Source of the DNA: Filimonas effusa
GTDB taxonomy: Bacteria; Bacteroidota; Bacteroidia; Chitinophagales; Chitinophagaceae
DNA length: 64,000 bases
NCBI RefSeq assembly: GCF_004118675.1
Contig: NZ_SDHZ01000001.1
Span: 2,953,739 to 3,017,738, forward strand
Reading direction: 5' to 3'
The translations under genes and the position numbers were made by a program. Positions 61,847 to 64,000 of the stretch are shown here, piece after piece. The notes below the pieces were generated by a model. It was not told the origin of the DNA and did not search any database. It saw only the letters and a program-made list of their open reading frames with translations. The stretch's first letter is position 1, and each line of letters begins with the position of its first letter.

Positions 61847-63142
61847 TTATTTCTTTTGTTTCATCAACGATTCAATTTCATCGGCTGTAATAGGAATATT
61901 CTTCATGAGATCGATATTGCCTGTTTTTGTAACCCAGAAATTATTTTCGATACGGATACCCATTTGCTCTTCCTCGATATAGATACCTGGTTCTATCGTG
62001 AATAACATACCGGCCTGAATAGGCTCGGTGCGGGTTCCCAGGTCATGCACATCAACACCAAGATGGTGTGAGATGCCATGATAAAGATATTTGCGATAGG
62101 CCCTGTTGTCTTTGTCTTCATTTTTGACATCAGCTTTTGCAAGCAAGCCTATTTTAATGAACTGCTTTGTTGCCTCCTCTCCTACCTTATCGGTATAATC
62201 GAGAATGCTGATACCTGGCTTAAGGATCGACTTACAATATTGATGCAGGTGCAAACAGGCATTGTATACTTCTTTCTGGCGTTTGGTGAACTTTCCGTTC
62301 ACCGGAACAGTACGGGTAAGATCGGCATTATATCCTCCATAGCTGGCACCAAAATCCATTAATATCAGTTCGCCGTCTTTACACTCCTCGTTGTTAAACA
62401 CATAATGCAACGTACGGGCTCTGTCGCCGCTGGCAATGATACTGCCATAAGCTTCTCCTTTGGCCCTGTTACGCAGGAACTCGTGTATGATCTCGGCTTC
62501 TATTTCATATTCCCATACACCCGGTTTTATGAAGCCCAGGATCCTGCGGAATGCTTTTTCCGTAATATCCATTGCCTGCTGCATAACAGCTACCTCGTAT
62601 TTGGTTTTAATGGCCCTGAGCTGCCGAAGGATCACAGCAGCACGTTGATACCTGTGCAACGGATAACGCTGCATCATAAGACGCGCATAACGGTAATCAC
62701 GTGTTTCGGGCAGCTGCGATTTACGGTCGTTTTCGTTGGTGTTGAGATAAACATTTTCTGCCTGGTGCATCCATGTTTGCAGGAGTGCATCAAGTGTATC
62801 GAGCCAGACGATAGTTGTAATACCTGAAATGGCGGTTCCTTCCGCCGCTCTTAATCTTTTGCCGTCCCATTTTTCCTTCATTTCGTCCGGGCGAACAAGA
62901 ACGAGCACTTCGCGGTACCGTGGGTCGGGATGTGAAGGAAAAAGGAGGAGCATAGTGTCTTCCTGTTCAATACCGGTGAGCCAGTAAAGGTCGCTGTTCT
63001 GCACAAAACGGTAAATGGCATCTCCGTTGGAAGAAAGCTCGTCGTTGCTGTTAAAAATGGCGATACTGTTAGGAAGCATTGCTTTTGCAAAACGCTTCCT
63101 GTTTTCTATAAAAAGTTGATTATTAATAGGTAAATGCTTCAT
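61847..63142 (-). CDS. pepP: Aminopeptidase P (Xaa-Pro)
   Basis: A 431-residue M24B peptidase that removes an N-terminal residue before proline. The AMP_N domain occupies about residues 1-140 (NSIAIFNSNDEL, YWLTGIEQEDTMLLLFP). The pita-bread catalytic domain has metal ligands in LMDFGASYGGYNADLTRTVPV (two Asp), HGISHHLGVDVHD (His), FTIEPGIYI (Glu) and GIRIENNFWV (Glu). The start at 63142 (MKHLPIN) fits the family; the open frame extends to 63187. Confidence 0.93.
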   Translation of the reverse strand: MKHLPINNQLFIENRKRFAKAMLPNSIAIFNSNDELSSNGDAIYRFVQNSDLYWLTGIEQEDTMLLLFPSHPDPRYREVLVLVRPDEMKEKWDGKRLRAAEGTAISGITTIVWLDTLDALLQTWMHQAENVYLNTNENDRKSQLPETRDYRYARLMMQRYPLHRYQRAAVILRQLRAIKTKYEVAVMQQAMDITEKAFRRILGFIKPGVWEYEIEAEIIHEFLRNRAKGEAYGSIIASGDRARTLHYVFNNEECKDGELILMDFGASYGGYNADLTRTVPVNGKFTKRQKEVYNACLHLHQYCKSILKPGISILDYTDKVGEEATKQFIKIGLLAKADVKNEDKDNRAYRKYLYHGISHHLGVDVHDLGTRTEPIQAGMLFTIEPGIYIEEEQMGIRIENNFWVTKTGNIDLMKNIPITADEIESLMKQKK

Positions 63143-63253
63143 AAACTCGTCAATTATGATAGGCCGGAACGGCATTGTGCGGTGCAAGATACAGGATTAA
63201 GGGGGAAGGGGGGACATACGAAAAAAATATGTATGGCAATAAATTAATTTTTT

Positions 63254-63261
63254 ACATTTGC
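63254..63261 (+). promoter_or_regulatory. -7 box of the RRM gene
   Basis: TACATTTG, an exact TAnnTTTG match, about 107 nt before the ATG at 63368. The long leader is typical for cold-shock-type RNA-binding protein genes. Confidence 0.5.
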
Positions 63262-63367
63262 TTTGCTATTGGTACAGTGGTTCCATTTCTCTAGAACGTT
63301 TCGAACGTAAATGTTTTTAGTTTTTTGGTTACTGTATTGGGGTATTAATAATTTAATCTCTTTCAAA

Positions 63368-63766
63368 ATGAACATTTACGTTGGTAATCTGAACTGGAGC
63401 ATGACCAGTGATGATCTGTACAATCTTTTCTCACCATTTGGAGAAGTTGGCTCAGCCAAGATTGTAACAGACAAATTCAATAACAATCGCAGCAAAGGCT
63501 TTGGCTTTGTTGAGATGCCTGATGATGAAGCTGCACGCACAGCTATCAGTCAGTTAAACGAAACTGATTTACAGGGTCGCAAGATTGTAGTAAACGAATC
63601 AGCCCCACGCCAGGAAGGTGATGGTGGTTACAAAAAGAAAAGCTTTGGCGGCGGCGGTGGAGGATTCAACCGTGGCGGCGGCGGCGGTGGATATAACCGC
63701 GGCGGCGGCGGTGGCGGATACAATCGCAACCGTGGCGAAGGCGGCGGCGGATATGGCCGTTACTAG
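63368..63766 (+). CDS. RRM-type RNA-binding protein with glycine-rich tail
   Basis: A 132-residue protein. A single RRM at residues 1-80 has RNP2 IYVGNL and RNP1 KGFGFVEM, both intact. The tail from about 92 is glycine-rich with RGG-like repeats (FNRGGGGGGYNRGGGGGGYNR...GYGRY). Such proteins are common in Bacteroidota and cyanobacteria and act as RNA chaperones. The start at 63368 gives the standard MNIYVGN N-terminus. A good terminator follows. Confidence 0.93.
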   Translation: MNIYVGNLNWSMTSDDLYNLFSPFGEVGSAKIVTDKFNNNRSKGFGFVEMPDDEAARTAISQLNETDLQGRKIVVNESAPRQEGDGGYKKKSFGGGGGGFNRGGGGGGYNRGGGGGGYNRNRGEGGGGYGRY

Positions 63767-63817
63767 TATATAACCAAATGGCAGATGGTAATTATGTAAC
63801 CATCTATGCCTTTAAAT

Positions 63818-63847
63818 AAAAGCCGGAGATCTTCTCCGGCTTTTTTA
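63818..63847 (+). terminator. Terminator of the RRM gene
   Basis: A 9-bp stem AGCCGGAGA/TCTCCGGCT with a 3-nt loop, flanked by AAA and a run of six T. The remaining 150 nt to the window end show no gene. Confidence 0.9.
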
Positions 63848-64000
63848 TGCCCTGTATTGAGCGATAGACGATGATTGATTGCAGAGAGATATGAACCAGC
63901 AAAGCTAACGGGCGGGGTATAAAACCGAAGAGCGGGGGATGGCGGGCGACGGATGATAAGGAAGCAGGTATGTAGCGGGTGGAGCGTGACAGTAAAGTAG

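Noticed and set aside
63191..63212. Partial match to the proposed guide (shared GGATTAAGG) upstream of pepP and the RRM gene
   Set aside because: Only 9 contiguous bases match, the guide's first bases do not pair, and such a match is expected by chance in 64 kb.

Overview
The window looks like a chromosomal segment from a Bacteroidota bacterium, most likely the Chitinophagaceae. Supporting signs are the FecR/DUF4974 protein, CarboxypepD_reg-like and OmpA/porin-like beta-barrels, DUF2721 and DUF5675 proteins, a Wzi/Wza/Wzc exopolysaccharide system, a Tgt without the usual zinc cysteines, weak Shine-Dalgarno signals and several matches to the Bacteroidota -7 box TAnnTTTG. These assignments come from reading motifs by eye; no database search was run.

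Layout. 1-2960: 3' end of a fecR-like gene, a tRNA-Cys-like gene, two small envelope proteins and tRNA-Ala(GGC). 3025-13664: mostly housekeeping genes (GT-C/TPR membrane protein, YgiD-type dioxygenase, AraC regulator, two DUF2721 proteins, citrate synthase, LptF/G permease, Tgt, a GT2 enzyme, RsmG). 13727-16763: the most interesting locus. An ECF-like sigma factor gene is followed 17 nt later by a small Cas12f-like gene lacking every RuvC catalytic residue and the C-terminal zinc ribbon. Directly downstream on the same strand lies a compactly folded non-coding stretch ending in a Cas12f-like 3' handle and a possible guide. The sigma gene has a long palindrome-rich leader and a divergent HTH gene. 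I read this as an RNA-guided transcription-activation system (nuclease-dead Cas12f plus sigma factor). 16891-26334: PAS and hybrid kinases, a DUF418 membrane protein, a small DUF5675 cluster, a lone LytTR protein, and a lipoprotein/beta-barrel pair.

26538-56997 is a roughly 30 kb, AT-richer, minus-strand exopolysaccharide locus. Transcription would start upstream of wza (56997) and stop at a strong hairpin at 28071-28101. It holds export genes (OPX, tyrosine autokinase with a Gly-Tyr repeat tail, Wzx, Wzy-like), an initiating sugar transferase, about eight glycosyltransferases, GDP-fucose synthesis (manC, gmd, fcl), a CDP-6-deoxyhexose set (rfbF, rfbG, SDR, cupin) and a tightly overlapped four-gene set that looks built to make and transfer a CMP-activated ulosonic acid using a DRE-TIM aldolase instead of KdsA. 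A beta-helix protein and an Asp-box protein lie among them; wzi is a separate unit.

57331-63847: a beta-barrel, an M1 peptidase, a PepSY-like protein, RsmI, PssA, aminopeptidase P and a glycine-rich RRM protein.
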